Shown: piece after piece, positions 40,883-49,608 of the stretch
Layout of the letters: each line of letters begins with the position of its first letter
Position numbering within the stretch: position 1 is the first letter of the stretch
Source of the DNA: Oscillospiraceae bacterium
GTDB lineage: Bacteria; Bacillota; Clostridia; Oscillospirales; CAG-272
Assembly: GCA_015064255.1 (NCBI GenBank)
Contig: SVSP01000003.1
Span: 1 to 60,043 of the forward strand
Direction of reading: 5' to 3'
Length of the DNA stretch: 60,043 bases
Notes under the pieces: model-generated
Told to the model about the DNA's origin: nothing
What the model saw: the letters and a program-made list of their open reading frames with translations, nothing else
Database searches by the model: none
Program-made: the position numbers and the translations under genes

Positions 40883-42487
40883 TTAGAGCGTACACTGATA
40901 GCTTCTTCTGTTTTTATAGTAAAAAATATTTTTAAATCCCATTTCACGGAGCATTTCGGCAGTTTCGGCAAAACGGTTACCTGCTTTTTTCGGAGAATGT
41001 GCGTCGCTGCTCATAGTAACGAGATATCCTCCCATTTCGCGATACATCTTTATTATCCACTCATCGGGATAATAAAGTCCGGTATCGGCATACGGAGAAG
41101 TGCTTACTTCCATAGCTATGCCGCGTTTTATTATGACTTCAAATATTTTTCTTATTTTATCCTCATACGGATGCAGATCCACGTTAAGAGCTTTCTTTCG
41201 TACGATATAACCCTTTGTGCATCCGAGATGTGCCATAATATCTATATCCTGTGTCTGAACGCAGGTAAGAACGTCATCAAAATAGCGATCGAAAAAGTCG
41301 GCTATCTCTTCCTCGGATACGTTTTCCCACGCAATTTGAGAAAACGCGATCTTCGTTCCCGTTTTTCCTTCGACAAGAGGACACATAACGGCATGAACAG
41401 AGCCTATAACAACGTCGTACGGCATAAGTCCGAGAACCTTTTTCGTATATGCGGGATACCAGAAGCCTTCACCCAGCTCAATACCGGTAAGAACCTCGCA
41501 TTTATCACCCGCTTCTTCATTTGCCGCAAGTGCTTCCTTGTAAGAGGCTACGATATTGCTGTACATATCAAATCCGGCATTATCTCTGCACAAAAAGCTG
41601 TCACAATGGTCGGTAACCGCCATTATTTTCACACCTGCTTCTATTTCCGCCTTGCATATATCCATCACCGGAAATTTTGCATCGTGCGAATTACGTGAAT
41701 GAGTGTGCATATCGGCAAAAACGCCCTTGTTTTTAACAGGCTTTATCTGACCGTGAGTTTCGATAATATCGGCTCCGAGCATTTTTGCTTTTTCAAGCTC
41801 ATCGTACTCGCTGAGTATCCAAACTCCGACCTTTGCACCCCTGTCTTTTATAAGTCTGACATTTTCTTTGTTTGCAAAATCGACCTTTACCCACTGCGTA
41901 TGCTTATTCTGATAGGGCAGCCATACGGTAAGACGCTCGGGAGAGATGATCTGAGTAATTTCATCAAGTATTTCCTTCGAAACGAGCCCGTCGTAGTGGA
42001 TATCCATATCTTTAAAGGCTTCTGCGGCTTCTTTTACCATATCGGTATCAAATGCGGTAAGCTCTGCCACATCCTGCCATTCACGAAGCATTGTGAAAAA
42101 GATATCCTTCTGCTCTTTCGTGAATCTGCGGTATTTGTTATCTATTTTCACCTTAACGCCCGCATTTCTTGCCGCGCTGAGAGCTTCAACGAGAAGGCAG
42201 ACCGGTGTTCCTTTAAATTTCGGAGCAAACCATACACCGAAATCGTATCCGAGAAGTTCTTCGTACGTAACGTCGGAAAGCTCGGTCTTTTCCGCTATCT
42301 GACTGCCGTCGGCATAGCGTACCGTACGGTTAAGCGTATCGTCGTGAAGCAAAACGAAAACGTTATCCTTTGTGACACCGACGTCAAGCTCTATAACGTC
42401 ATAACCCTGCTCTATTGCACCGAAAACTGCAGGAAAAGTGTTTTCGGGGTATTCTGTGCTCACGCCTCTATGTGCCTGAAGCTTCAT
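40883..42487 (-). CDS. Glycerophosphodiester phosphodiesterase-PHP phosphatase fusion
   Basis: 534 residues from ATG 42487. Residues 1-250 are GDPD: H6-R-G8, E15-N-T, E33-L-D35, H48-D-D...NRT, and a closing GADIIETHGQI. The strand that usually ends in E-x-K reads KIDNK. Residues 256-534 are a histidinol-phosphatase-type PHP domain: D259-M-H261-T-H263, H268-D269, T292-D-H294, IELGEG, GSVHAV and the end SSDAHSP, so the metal site looks complete. One chain could hydrolyse a glycerophosphodiester and then the released phosphomonoester. No signal peptide. A perfect promoter lies upstream. Confidence 0.88.
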   Translation of the reverse strand: MKLQAHRGVSTEYPENTFPAVFGAIEQGYDVIELDVGVTKDNVFVLLHDDTLNRTVRYADGSQIAEKTELSDVTYEELLGYDFGVWFAPKFKGTPVCLLVEALSAARNAGVKVKIDNKYRRFTKEQKDIFFTMLREWQDVAELTAFDTDMVKEAAEAFKDMDIHYDGLVSKEILDEITQIISPERLTVWLPYQNKHTQWVKVDFANKENVRLIKDRGAKVGVWILSEYDELEKAKMLGADIIETHGQIKPVKNKGVFADMHTHSRNSHDAKFPVMDICKAEIEAGVKIMAVTDHCDSFLCRDNAGFDMYSNIVASYKEALAANEEAGDKCEVLTGIELGEGFWYPAYTKKVLGLMPYDVVIGSVHAVMCPLVEGKTGTKIAFSQIAWENVSEEEIADFFDRYFDDVLTCVQTQDIDIMAHLGCTKGYIVRKKALNVDLHPYEDKIRKIFEVIIKRGIAMEVSTSPYADTGLYYPDEWIIKMYREMGGYLVTMSSDAHSPKKAGNRFAETAEMLREMGFKNIFYYKNRRSYQCTL

Positions 42488-42540
42488 AAACAATCACTCT
42501 GCCCTTCATAAGCGAACAAATTTGGTCTTAATATACTGTA

Positions 42541-42569
42541 ATTATATTATTTGATTGCTCTTTTGTCAA
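42541..42569 (-). promoter_or_regulatory. Promoter of the GDPD-PHP gene
   Basis: Minus strand: TTGACA (42564-42569), 17-nt spacer, TATAAT (42541-42546), full consensus. Confidence 0.8.
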
Positions 42570-42698
42570 CACATTTTTATTTTTCTTATTGCCTTTTTGA
42601 AAACATTTACATTTAATACATTGTTTGCTGTGAGATATGTTGTATAATCAAATAAAGAGAACTTTATACGCAAATAACCTTAAAAGGATCTGTAATTA

Positions 42699-43409
42699 AT
42701 GAAAATAGTAAATACAAAATATACGTTTCACGCAGATATCCCTGAAGATATTAAATTCGTATTTATATCCGACCTTCACGGGTGCAAAAACGAACCTATT
42801 ATTGCTCTTTTGGAAAATGAAAAGCCTTGCGGAGTGCTTATCGGCGGAGATCTTATCCACGACAGCAGTATATGTGCAAACGGATTTGATCTTCTTGAAT
42901 ATTCGTCAAAGCATTTTCCGATCTTCGTTTCCCTCGGCAATCACGAGTTTGAATACGGGGGAGATGTACGCGCAGAAATCAAAAAAAGAGGAGCAATTCT
43001 CCTCGACAACAGCCACGTAGTCTTTAAAGGATTAAATATCGGCGGATTTTCCTCTTATAAATCCTGCGGTCTGAGCGTGCCCGACACAAAATGGCTCGGG
43101 AATTTTGCAAATCTTGACGGCTTTAAAATTCTTTTGTGCCATCATCCCGAATACTATGAGAAGCATATAAAGGATCTTCCGATAGATCTGACCGTTTCGG
43201 GACACGCACACGGCGGACAATGGAGATTTTTCGGCAGGGGTATGTATGCACCCGGTCAGGGAATATTACCGAAATACACGTCGGGACTTCACGACGGACG
43301 CTTTATAGTATGCAGAGGCCTCGGTAATCCGCATTTGATTCCCAAAATCAACAACAAACCTGAAATTATAATACTTGAGATAAAAAAGCAAGCCAAAAAG
43401 GAGAACTGA
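42699..43409 (+). CDS. Metallophosphoesterase
   Basis: 236 residues with calcineurin-like motifs in order: FISDLHG, GGDLIHD, GNHEFEYG, LCHHPE and SGHAHGGQ (two-metal site). Similar to YkuE/YaeI-type membrane-associated phosphoesterases, but there is no signal sequence here. The substrate is unknown. It is followed after one base by the GH127 gene, so co-expressed with it. TATAAT at 42643 may be its -10. Confidence 0.87.
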   Translation: MKIVNTKYTFHADIPEDIKFVFISDLHGCKNEPIIALLENEKPCGVLIGGDLIHDSSICANGFDLLEYSSKHFPIFVSLGNHEFEYGGDVRAEIKKRGAILLDNSHVVFKGLNIGGFSSYKSCGLSVPDTKWLGNFANLDGFKILLCHHPEYYEKHIKDLPIDLTVSGHAHGGQWRFFGRGMYAPGQGILPKYTSGLHDGRFIVCRGLGNPHLIPKINNKPEIIILEIKKQAKKEN

Positions 43410-43410
43410 T

Positions 43411-45369
43411 ATGAAAGAGCTTTACAAAGAAAATTCGGCAAATTATCCGAGACTTGAAACAGATACTTTTTTTGCAAATTACGGTAACACTTACAAATAC
43501 GGCAAATATTTCGACGATACCTTCAAATTTATCGAAGAGTTTCAGCTTATCCGCCCCGACCTTTGGGCAAGATTTGTAAATCAGTTCAGAGAAAACACCG
43601 ATACCGATCTCGGTTGGCGCGGCGAGTATTGGGGCAAAATGATGCGCGGTGCCTGCTTCGTTTATTCTTATACAAAAAATCCCAAGCTCTATGAAACTCT
43701 GTGCAGCACGGTCAGGGAAATGATAAGTGTTGCAGAATGTGACGGACGTATCAGCAGTTACCCGAAAGATATCGAATTTGATGCGTGGGACATCTGGTGC
43801 AGAAAATACGTTTTGCTCGGTATGCAGTATTTTCTTGAAATTTGCACCGACGAAGCGCTTGCCAAGGAAGCACTCGAGTCTATGTGCCGTCAGCTTGACT
43901 ATATAATAAGCAAGATAGGAGATCGCACAGAGGGCAAAAAGCCTATAACCGCGGCAACACGCAACTGGAGAGGTCTTAACTCTTCTTCCCTTTTAGAGCC
44001 TGTCGTACGCCTTTACAGCCTTACCAAAAAGGCAAAATATCTTAACTTCGCGCACTACATTGTGGACTGCGGCGGAATTGACGTGGCAAATATATTCGAG
44101 CTTGCATATCAGGATGACTTCAAACCCTATCAGTACCCCGTGACCAAGGCTTACGAAATGATGTCCTGCTTTGAAGGACTTCTTGAATATTACCGAATTG
44201 TCGGAAACGAGAAAAACAAGATCGCCGTCATAAATTTTGCGAACAGAATACTTGAAAGCGATTTCACGGTTATCGGAAGCTGCGGCTGTACTCACGAGCT
44301 TTTCGACCATTCCACGGTAAGACAGGCAAACACCGCAAACGGAAACATAATGCAAGAGACCTGCGTTACCGTTACGCTTATGAAGTTTCTGTATCAGGTG
44401 CATCTTATCACGGGCGACCCGAAATACGTCGATGCTTTTGAAATATCTCTTTACAACGCTTATCTCGGTGCAGTAAATACCGAAAAGGTAATCGAACCCA
44501 TGATAAAAACATATCATCCGGATTGGAATATCGAGGCACTTCCCTTTGACAGCTACAGCCCGCTGACGGCAGGCACGCGCGGAAACGGTATCGGCGGTCT
44601 GAAGCTTATGCCCGATAAGCATTATTACGGATGCTGTGCCTGCATAGGCTCTGCCGGTATCGGTCTTGTACCCAAGATGCAGCTTCTTACAGCCGAAAAT
44701 TCTTTAGTTCTCAACCTTTTCATCGACGGTGAGATACACTCAAAGACACCGTCGGGACAAAATATCACCCTTACAATAAGCGGCGGATATCCGAAAAACG
44801 GCAAGGTAAATATTACCGTATCTCTTGAAAAAGAGGAAGAATTTTCTCTGCTTATTCGAAATCCCTCTTGGAGCAAAAACACAGGCATTTCTGTAAACGG
44901 TGAGCCTGTCGCCGCTTGCGAAGGATATATTTCTATATGCAAACTGTGGAAAAACGGCGACACTGTAGAGATCGATCTTGATATGCGTACCGAGGCTATA
45001 CGCCCCATACCTTACGGAAGCGATATTATTATGAATCAAGTCGTGTGGGGAGCAGACTATATGGTATCGACCTTTGATAAGGAAGATCCTACTGCAAAAA
45101 AACACCTTGCCTTGCGCAGAGGACCGATAATGCTCGCGCAGGAAAACAGACTCGGTTACAGCGTTGACGATCCCGCAGATATTCTCGTAAACAGCGACGG
45201 ATACGTTGACACAGTGATTCCGTCCTCGCCCGCTGCGCCTTACGACAGCATCGTTGAACTGCAGATACCGCTTAAAAACGGCAGTATGATGACAGTAACA
45301 GACTACGCATCTGCCGGAAAGCTCTGGACCGCCGAGAGTAAGATGGCGGTTTGGATGATGACAGAATAA
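43411..45369 (+). CDS. Glycoside hydrolase family 127 (beta-L-arabinofuranosidase type)
   Basis: 652 residues, DUF1680 fold. Zinc ligands matching those of HypBA1 are visible: E316 and C318 in MQETC, and C408-C409 in YYGCCAC, where the first of the pair is expected to be the nucleophile. E296 (CTHELFD) may be the acid/base. No signal peptide, so it acts in the cytoplasm on imported oligosaccharides such as hydroxyproline-linked arabinans. AAGGAG lies seven bases before the ATG. Lies convergent with the glycyl radical enzyme gene. Confidence 0.88.
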   Translation: MKELYKENSANYPRLETDTFFANYGNTYKYGKYFDDTFKFIEEFQLIRPDLWARFVNQFRENTDTDLGWRGEYWGKMMRGACFVYSYTKNPKLYETLCSTVREMISVAECDGRISSYPKDIEFDAWDIWCRKYVLLGMQYFLEICTDEALAKEALESMCRQLDYIISKIGDRTEGKKPITAATRNWRGLNSSSLLEPVVRLYSLTKKAKYLNFAHYIVDCGGIDVANIFELAYQDDFKPYQYPVTKAYEMMSCFEGLLEYYRIVGNEKNKIAVINFANRILESDFTVIGSCGCTHELFDHSTVRQANTANGNIMQETCVTVTLMKFLYQVHLITGDPKYVDAFEISLYNAYLGAVNTEKVIEPMIKTYHPDWNIEALPFDSYSPLTAGTRGNGIGGLKLMPDKHYYGCCACIGSAGIGLVPKMQLLTAENSLVLNLFIDGEIHSKTPSGQNITLTISGGYPKNGKVNITVSLEKEEEFSLLIRNPSWSKNTGISVNGEPVAACEGYISICKLWKNGDTVEIDLDMRTEAIRPIPYGSDIIMNQVVWGADYMVSTFDKEDPTAKKHLALRRGPIMLAQENRLGYSVDDPADILVNSDGYVDTVIPSSPAAPYDSIVELQIPLKNGSMMTVTDYASAGKLWTAESKMAVWMMTE

Positions 45370-45395
45370 ATGTTGAAGCTTCTATATACAATAAA

Positions 45396-45440
45396 CCACC
45401 GCCCGTACTACCGATTTTACGATAGTACGGGCGGTAATTT
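45396..45440. terminator. Bidirectional terminator
   Basis: Thirteen-base stem 45398-45410 with 45423-45435, between convergent GH127 and glycyl-radical genes. Confidence 0.87.
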
Positions 45441-45447
45441 ATTATAT

Positions 45448-47577
45448 TTATATTTTACTTCCCGTCTGCGCTATTATCATATCCTGCCACTCTTTATTCA
45501 GAGTCACAAAGCGCGCGTTCCAACCCGAAACGCGTACAGAAAGATTCTGATAATCCTCGGGATGCTTTTGCGCTTCCTTCAGAAGCTCCGTGTCGGCAAT
45601 ATCAAGCTGCATAAAGTGTCCGCCGAGAGCAACAAAGCCTTCGAAGAGAGTCACAAGCACGTCAACTCCGTTTTCGGCGTTCACAATTCCCGGAAGCAGC
45701 TTGATATCAAGCGCCGCGCCCGAAACCGTACGTCCGAGATTTGCCTTGCAGTAAGACTTTATGATCGCGGTAGCACCGTCTTTATCTGTGCCGGGTGTCG
45801 GAGAAAAGTTTCCCGACAGTATTTCGTGCGCCTTTTTGCCACTTGGTGTCGAAAGGCGGTAAGGTGCCCATTCGAGCTGTCTGCCGAACGTGCTTATTCC
45901 CGCGGGGGTCATATATCCGCTGTTATATCTGATGCTGTCGCACGCATCGGCAAAGTCCTCAACTATTCTTACGGCGATAGAGTCAACCTCGTCGTTATCG
46001 TTTCCGAAATAGCTGTATCTGTCAAGTACATATCTGCGCAGAGGCTCATATCCTTCCCAATTGTTTTTAAGAACGTCCATAAATTCCGCAAAAGTAAGCT
46101 TTTTTTCATCAAAAACGAGCTTCTTTATAGCATACAGACTGTTCACCGTATCGGGCAGACCGCCTATATGCGGAGATATCATATTGTATATCGGACCGCC
46201 CTCAAAATATGAAAGTCCTTTTTCTATACAGCCCTGTTCAAAAACAGAAACGACCGTGCAAGGCATAGAGGGCTTCCATTTCCAATCCTTCGTAGGCACT
46301 CCCGTGTGTATAAAATGGTGCAGATGATCTCTTCCGAGAGCTTTTACTCTCTCTTTAAGGTCTTTGGCGAATTTTTGGTAAAGCTCCTCAAAGCTTGCAA
46401 ATTCGCAGTCCTCGTATTTATTCAGCGTACTGTACTGAAGTATCTGCAAGGAGTCGAACGGCTGATAAATAAAGTAAGTTTTGCCCGGTATCTGAACCTC
46501 CCAGCAACCGTCGTTGGCGAATTTTCTCGCTTCTTTAAGCTCGTAGCCGTAGTTTACCAAAGAATCTATTATAAGATCCTCATTATACACAGCGACAATT
46601 CCGCCTCCGAGACGGACAACGTCAGCTACTCGTGAAAGAAGCTTCTTATCGCTGTTTTTATTAAGTCGCACAGTCGTCGGGAAATCGCTTATTCCAAATT
46701 CTTCAAGAATATCGAGCACGAGGTAGGTAACGTTATTTGTAACCTCATTTCCCTTTTCATCGACTCCGCCGAGAACGATATTCTGATAGTGCTGTGCGTC
46801 ACCGCTTCCGTAATTTCCGCCGCACACCCATTCACAGCCTTTTATGAAAAAATGCGCAAGTATTTCTCTCGCTTCTTCAAGCGTTATTTTGCCGTTTGCA
46901 AGATCCTTTTCAAGATAATTGCCGAGAAGACAGTCTATTCTTCCGATTCCCGGCCAGTTTCCGCAAAGACGGACAAATGCAAAGGTAAACCACAAGCTCT
47001 GTACAGCCTCGTAAAAGCTTTCGGCAGGCTCAAACGGAACTTTTTTCAGATTGTTGTAATTATCTTTGTATTCATCGCGGCACTCAAGCTCTTTCAGATA
47101 TCTGCCATGCCAATCGCGCATAGCATCTATACAGTTCACACAGCTTTCGGCAAACGGCTGTCTGTCGCTTCCTTTATATTTTTCAAGTGACTGCTCTGCA
47201 AGAGCTGCTATATAGTTTACACCCTTTTTCAGTACAGTTTCAAAATCTATCGTCAGATGGCTGACAGAGCCGCAAACCGCTTTGTCCTGAAAACTTGCAG
47301 GAATGATGTGATATATTGCATTTCCGAGAGTAGCCGCGCCGCTTATCTTTTCACCCTCGCATATGCGTATCGGCGATTCTTCGGCGATCTTTCTTATTGC
47401 AATATCGTATTTTTGAAGCGGTGTAAGATCCGCAAACCCTTCATATCCATCGAGCAGGACAGATGGCGTTTCTTTGGTAAGCAATCCGTACTTATGGCCG
47501 AGCGATTCGTATGCAAATTTACGTGTCGCCTCGCTAAGACGCACGGGTCTTTTCCCGTTAACTGCAAAAAATTCCAT
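45448..47577 (-). CDS. Glycyl radical enzyme of unknown specificity
   Basis: 709 residues. The glycine radical site is RVSGWNARF, with G685; the thiyl cysteine is C358 in DGCWE, followed by E360. Canonical enzymes have GCVE or GCVEP there, and RVxGY, so both signatures carry tryptophan. The conserved Glu makes a dehydratase or a C-O/C-C lyase plausible, but not formate acetyltransferase, which has paired cysteines. The barrel is shorter than PFL-type enzymes by about 50-100 residues. No radical SAM activase is in the window. A divergent AraC regulator starts 96 bases away, and a GH127 gene is convergent. GAGGTGA precedes the ATG. Confidence 0.88.
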   Translation of the reverse strand: MEFFAVNGKRPVRLSEATRKFAYESLGHKYGLLTKETPSVLLDGYEGFADLTPLQKYDIAIRKIAEESPIRICEGEKISGAATLGNAIYHIIPASFQDKAVCGSVSHLTIDFETVLKKGVNYIAALAEQSLEKYKGSDRQPFAESCVNCIDAMRDWHGRYLKELECRDEYKDNYNNLKKVPFEPAESFYEAVQSLWFTFAFVRLCGNWPGIGRIDCLLGNYLEKDLANGKITLEEAREILAHFFIKGCEWVCGGNYGSGDAQHYQNIVLGGVDEKGNEVTNNVTYLVLDILEEFGISDFPTTVRLNKNSDKKLLSRVADVVRLGGGIVAVYNEDLIIDSLVNYGYELKEARKFANDGCWEVQIPGKTYFIYQPFDSLQILQYSTLNKYEDCEFASFEELYQKFAKDLKERVKALGRDHLHHFIHTGVPTKDWKWKPSMPCTVVSVFEQGCIEKGLSYFEGGPIYNMISPHIGGLPDTVNSLYAIKKLVFDEKKLTFAEFMDVLKNNWEGYEPLRRYVLDRYSYFGNDNDEVDSIAVRIVEDFADACDSIRYNSGYMTPAGISTFGRQLEWAPYRLSTPSGKKAHEILSGNFSPTPGTDKDGATAIIKSYCKANLGRTVSGAALDIKLLPGIVNAENGVDVLVTLFEGFVALGGHFMQLDIADTELLKEAQKHPEDYQNLSVRVSGWNARFVTLNKEWQDMIIAQTGSKI

Positions 47578-47626
47578 AACTTAATCACCTCGTTTTTATT
47601 TTATTACACAAAACTATTAAATACTA

Positions 47627-47655
47627 TAGACATTTCTATTGTTTTTTAGTATAAT
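47627..47655 (+). promoter_or_regulatory. Promoter of the AraC-type regulator
   Basis: TAGACA (47627-47632), 17-nt spacer, TATAAT (47650-47655). The 96-base divergent spacer must also hold the promoter of the glycyl radical enzyme, so the regulator probably acts here. Confidence 0.55.
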
Positions 47656-47673
47656 CCTATTGAGGTGACTGGA

Positions 47674-48459
47674 ATGGATATAAAGTGCATAGATATCGAA
47701 TACGTCAGCAAGGACTGTATGAATTCACTCTTAATGGACAAAATCCGTCATATAAAAGCTCTGCCCTATCTTTCGGTAGTACAATCTGTCGAAGGAAGCT
47801 ATGACATACGTCTTGGTGACGGCAAGACTTACAGCACGGGAAAGAGGGGATTCTTTATCGCCCCGTCAAATATTCGTCAGACGATCACACATAACGCCGA
47901 CAGATCAAGCGGAAGAATGGTCTGCCGTTGGGTCTTTATAAAAATAAGGCTCGACAATCTGTATATTATGGACGATATTTACGATCTGCCCGTGATTTTA
48001 CCCGAAAATTATTCCCGTGAAATGGACACAGCCTTCGAAAAACTCTTTTCCGCCGAGAATATCTTTGAGGAGTATGCCTGCTATTACGAGATCGTAAGGA
48101 TACTATCTTCCGTTGCGCTTAAGAAAAAGGACAAAGTGCCGTCATACATTGATGCCGCGTTAAGCTATATAAAGGGAAATTACGAAAAAAAGATCACAGT
48201 AGGTGATATCGCCCAAAGCGTTAATCTGTCCGAATCGCATTTTTTCTCGGTTTTCAAGAAGCAGACGGGAGTTTCGCCTATGGCTTATCTGAACGGATAC
48301 AGACTTTCACTTGCCGCCGAGCTTATGATAAAAACGAGTAAAACAATATCCGAAATAAGTGATCTTACGGGAATACGCGACTCGGTATATTTTAACAAGC
48401 TCTTCCGCAAGGCTTATCAGATGTCGCCGAGCGAATATCGGAAAATATTCAAGGCTTGA
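47674..48459 (+). CDS. AraC-family transcriptional regulator
   Basis: 261 residues from ATG 47674 after GAGGTGACTGGA. An N-terminal cupin sensor domain (about 1-140) is followed by two helix-turn-helix motifs (about 160-261): ITVGDIAQSVNLSESHFFSVFKKQTG and SKTISEISDLTGIRDSVYFNKLFRK. Cupin-AraC proteins sense sugars. Divergent from the glycyl radical gene, it is the likely regulator of that gene and perhaps of GH127. Confidence 0.9.
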   Translation: MDIKCIDIEYVSKDCMNSLLMDKIRHIKALPYLSVVQSVEGSYDIRLGDGKTYSTGKRGFFIAPSNIRQTITHNADRSSGRMVCRWVFIKIRLDNLYIMDDIYDLPVILPENYSREMDTAFEKLFSAENIFEEYACYYEIVRILSSVALKKKDKVPSYIDAALSYIKGNYEKKITVGDIAQSVNLSESHFFSVFKKQTGVSPMAYLNGYRLSLAAELMIKTSKTISEISDLTGIRDSVYFNKLFRKAYQMSPSEYRKIFKA

Positions 48460-48482
48460 CCGTTTGGCCAAGCCTTTTTTCG
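48450..48482. terminator. Terminator between AraC-type gene and spoVAC
   Basis: AAGGCTTG with CAAGCCTT (48451-48458, 48469-48476) plus a T-run; it overlaps the AraC-type stop codon. Confidence 0.75.
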
Positions 48483-48935
48483 TCAGAACAGAGTCGTTAT
48501 AAAGTAGATCACTCCGCACACCACACTTGCAAATGTGCCGTAAAGTATTACAGGTCCTGCAATAATAAATATTTTCGTTCCGAGTCCCGTTATCCACCCC
48601 TCTGCCTTGTTGTCAATAGCAGGCGCGACTACAGAATTTGCAAATCCGCTTATCGGAACAAGAGTGCCCGCCCCTGCGTGCTTCGCTATATCGTCGAATA
48701 TTCCAAAGCCCGTAAGAAGTGCCGTCACAAGCACGATAGTTATCGAAGCAAGCGTTCTCGAGGTGTCAACGTCCGCGTCGAGGCGGTGATATATTTCAAA
48801 AAACAACTGCCCGAGCGTGCATATCGTGCCGCCTACGAGAAAAGCATTCACGATATTTTGCAGCATCTTCGATTTTTCCGCGCGGTGTGCGGCATACTTG
48901 GGATAAAAGCGCTTATCAATATCTTTTGCGTTCAT
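48483..48935 (-). CDS. spoVAC: Stage V sporulation protein AC
   Basis: 150 residues from ATG 48935, preceded by AAAGGTGA. Three to four membrane helices; GTLVPISGFANSVVAPAID, NKAEGWITGLG and IAGPVILYG are SpoVAC signatures. The SpoVAC protein is a mechanosensitive DPA-release channel in B. subtilis. Normally spoVAC-spoVAD-spoVAE is one operon; here spoVAC is alone, 9.4 kb from the other two. Confidence 0.94.
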   Translation of the reverse strand: MNAKDIDKRFYPKYAAHRAEKSKMLQNIVNAFLVGGTICTLGQLFFEIYHRLDADVDTSRTLASITIVLVTALLTGFGIFDDIAKHAGAGTLVPISGFANSVVAPAIDNKAEGWITGLGTKIFIIAGPVILYGTFASVVCGVIYFITTLF

Positions 48936-49006
48936 AATATTCACCTTTTAAAATATCTTTTGATTTATATATTTGCAAAAAATATGATAATATTCTCTTT
49001 TTTCTA

Positions 49007-49035
49007 TTGCCTTATTTTTGATTTTATGATAAAAT
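49007..49035 (+). promoter_or_regulatory. Promoter of yqeG
   Basis: TTGCCT (49007-49012), 17-nt spacer, TAAAAT (49030-49035). Confidence 0.5.
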
Positions 49036-49068
49036 AAGCTAAATAATTATGTAAGGATATATTTTACA

Positions 49069-49608
49069 ATGTCAATTCTAACACCGAAAAGCTTTTTTTC
49101 GAGCATATACGAAATAACACCCGAATTTCTGAAGGGAAACGGGATAAAAGCTATCGTCAGCGACATCGACAACACGCTTGTCACCTACGACGATCCCGAG
49201 CCTACCGAAAAGCTTATGGCTTGGTTCAAAAGTCTTGAGGACGCGGGAATAAAGCTCGCTTTTATATCAAACAACGACGCCGAAAGAGTAAATCTCTTTA
49301 ACAGCTCGCTCGGATATCACGCATTTCCGAATGCACACAAGCCGCTTATAGGCACGATGATCAAGGCTATCGACACTCTCGGAGAGGGCAAAGAGCATAC
49401 TGCGGCTCTCGGAGATCAGATCCTCACCGATATCGTCGCAGGAAACCGTGCAGGAATATTCACGATTCTCGTTCCTCCGATAAAGGACAAAACCAATTTA
49501 TTCTTCAAATCAAAGCGTCTGCTTGAAAGAAGCACGGTAAAAAAATACTTAAAAGAACATCCGGAGGCAAATATAGATTATGAGCACACAGTTTGGTCCA
49601 AGTGGTAA
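49069..49608 (+). CDS. yqeG: YqeG-family HAD-IIIA phosphatase
   Basis: 179 residues. HAD motif I is VSDIDNTLV (nucleophile Asp), motif II FISNN, and motif IV ALGDQILTDIVAGNRAG. YqeG in B. subtilis is a presumed phosphatase, often near ribosome-assembly genes. It ends after the start of the next gene (29-base overlap). No strong ribosome binding site before the ATG. Confidence 0.92.
   Translation: MSILTPKSFFSSIYEITPEFLKGNGIKAIVSDIDNTLVTYDDPEPTEKLMAWFKSLEDAGIKLAFISNNDAERVNLFNSSLGYHAFPNAHKPLIGTMIKAIDTLGEGKEHTAALGDQILTDIVAGNRAGIFTILVPPIKDKTNLFFKSKRLLERSTVKKYLKEHPEANIDYEHTVWSKW

Noticed and set aside
47578-47673. Direct repeats CTATT as AraC operator half-sites
   Set aside because: Too short and AT-rich to distinguish from background without comparison to relatives.
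48936-49006. Possible forespore sigma-factor promoter before spoVAC
   Set aside because: A GAATA box with an ATATATA-like -10 is present, but the region is so AT-rich that chance matches are expected.
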